A stretch of 12,955 nucleotides of DNA from Eutrophocola sp964601805 (GTDB taxonomy: Bacteria > Pseudomonadota > Gammaproteobacteria > Pseudomonadales > Pseudohongiellaceae): the NCBI GenBank assembly GCA_964601805.1, contig CAZROW010000074.1, positions 1-12,955 of the forward strand, in the 5' to 3' direction. The translations under genes were made by a program, and so were the position numbers. Below are positions 12,598 to 12,955 of this stretch, piece after piece. Numbering within the stretch: the first letter of the stretch is position 1; the number at the start of each line of letters is the position of its first letter. The notes under the pieces were generated by a model that was given only the letters and a program-made list of their open reading frames with translations, ran no database searches and had not been told where the DNA came from.

Positions 12598-12955
12598 ATG
12601 CGCGTTTCTGCTTTTTATATCCCGATGGCCCTGGCTATCGTACTTACCGGATGCGGTGGGGACACCGCCAATGACACGGTGACAACGTCATCGGCCGTCC
12701 AGGCCCCGGCGCCGGAACGGGCTGCCGCAGACCCTGCCACGGAGTGGACCAATTACGGCCGCGATTACAGTGAGCAGCGCTACAGCCCGCTCGACCAGAT
12801 CACCCCGGACAATATCGACCAGCTCAACCTGGCCTGGTTCGCCGACCTGGCTGAACGTGGTGGCAATTATGAAACCACGCCACTGGTGGCCGATGGCCGT
12901 ATCTATGTGTCCTCCCCCTGGAGCAAGGTCTATGCCTTTGATGCCAAAACCGGTG
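12598..12955 (+). CDS. PQQ-dependent alcohol dehydrogenase-type lipoprotein, 3'-truncated by window edge
   Basis: The first 119 residues of a quinoprotein dehydrogenase of the methanol/ethanol family. These enzymes oxidise alcohols or aldehydes in the periplasm using pyrroloquinoline quinone bound in an eight-bladed beta-propeller. The diagnostic N-terminal block is WTNYGRDYSEQRYSPLDQI (50-68), then QLNLAWFADL (75-84), TTPLVADGRIYV and VYAFDAKTG, which belong to the first propeller blades. AGGGGGA (12584-12590) lies 7 bases before the ATG. The N terminus is a lipoprotein signal: a hydrophobic stretch ending VLTGC, with C19 as the lipid-bearing residue, then a Thr/Ala/Pro-rich linker to about residue 46. 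Gly at +2 would not retain it in the inner membrane by the E. coli Lol rule, so the outer membrane is likely. The active-site disulfide, the PQQ ligands and any C-terminal haem domain lie beyond the window, so the subtype cannot be named. Confidence 0.9.
   Translation, partial: MRVSAFYIPMALAIVLTGCGGDTANDTVTTSSAVQAPAPERAAADPATEWTNYGRDYSEQRYSPLDQITPDNIDQLNLAWFADLAERGGNYETTPLVADGRIYVSSPWSKVYAFDAKTG

Overview
The window looks like chromosomal DNA of a moderately GC-rich Gram-negative bacterium, most likely an environmental or marine gammaproteobacterium. The reasons are a TonB-dependent outer-membrane receptor, several Sec-secreted proteins, a lipoprotein quinoprotein dehydrogenase, a MatC-type carrier and a REP-like palindrome. 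The genus cannot be named from sequence alone. Every gene recognised is on the + strand. I see no tRNA, rRNA, CRISPR array, transposase, phage gene or dedicated transcription regulator.

Left part (1-5041): the 3' part of an ankyrin-repeat protein gene comes first. It is followed by a MmgE/PrpD-family gene overlapping by 4 bases (ATGA) with a MatC-like dicarboxylate carrier gene. After a 133-base gap holding a REP-like palindrome comes a D-2-hydroxyacid dehydrogenase gene. The carrier, the lyase/dehydratase-type enzyme and the NAD(P)-linked dehydrogenase would suit uptake and catabolism of a small hydroxy- or dicarboxylic acid, but the substrate cannot be read from the sequence.

Middle (5042-8447): a 361-base non-coding stretch carries a perfect 8-bp inverted repeat just upstream of a 997-residue TonB-dependent receptor gene. 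That gene ends at a strong intrinsic terminator (8416-8447).

Right part (8448-12955): a set of exported proteins. In order these are a 546-residue metallo-beta-lactamase-fold hydrolase with a large N-terminal domain, a DUF6152-type small protein, two tandem diverged paralogues of a secreted family with a W-E-x-x-T-L-x-V-D-T-x-G-like signature, and the 5' end of a PQQ-dependent (methanol/ethanol family) dehydrogenase gene that begins with a lipoprotein signal. A 17-base direct repeat with one mismatch, followed at fixed spacing by ATTAG, lies upstream of both the hydrolase gene and the DUF6152 gene. This suggests the two units are co-regulated.

Taken together, the receptor, periplasmic hydrolase, quinoprotein dehydrogenase and uncharacterised secreted partners could form an envelope pathway that imports and oxidises an unknown organic compound, with the left-hand genes handling a downstream acid. 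The domain calls are well supported. The pathway is an inference from gene order.
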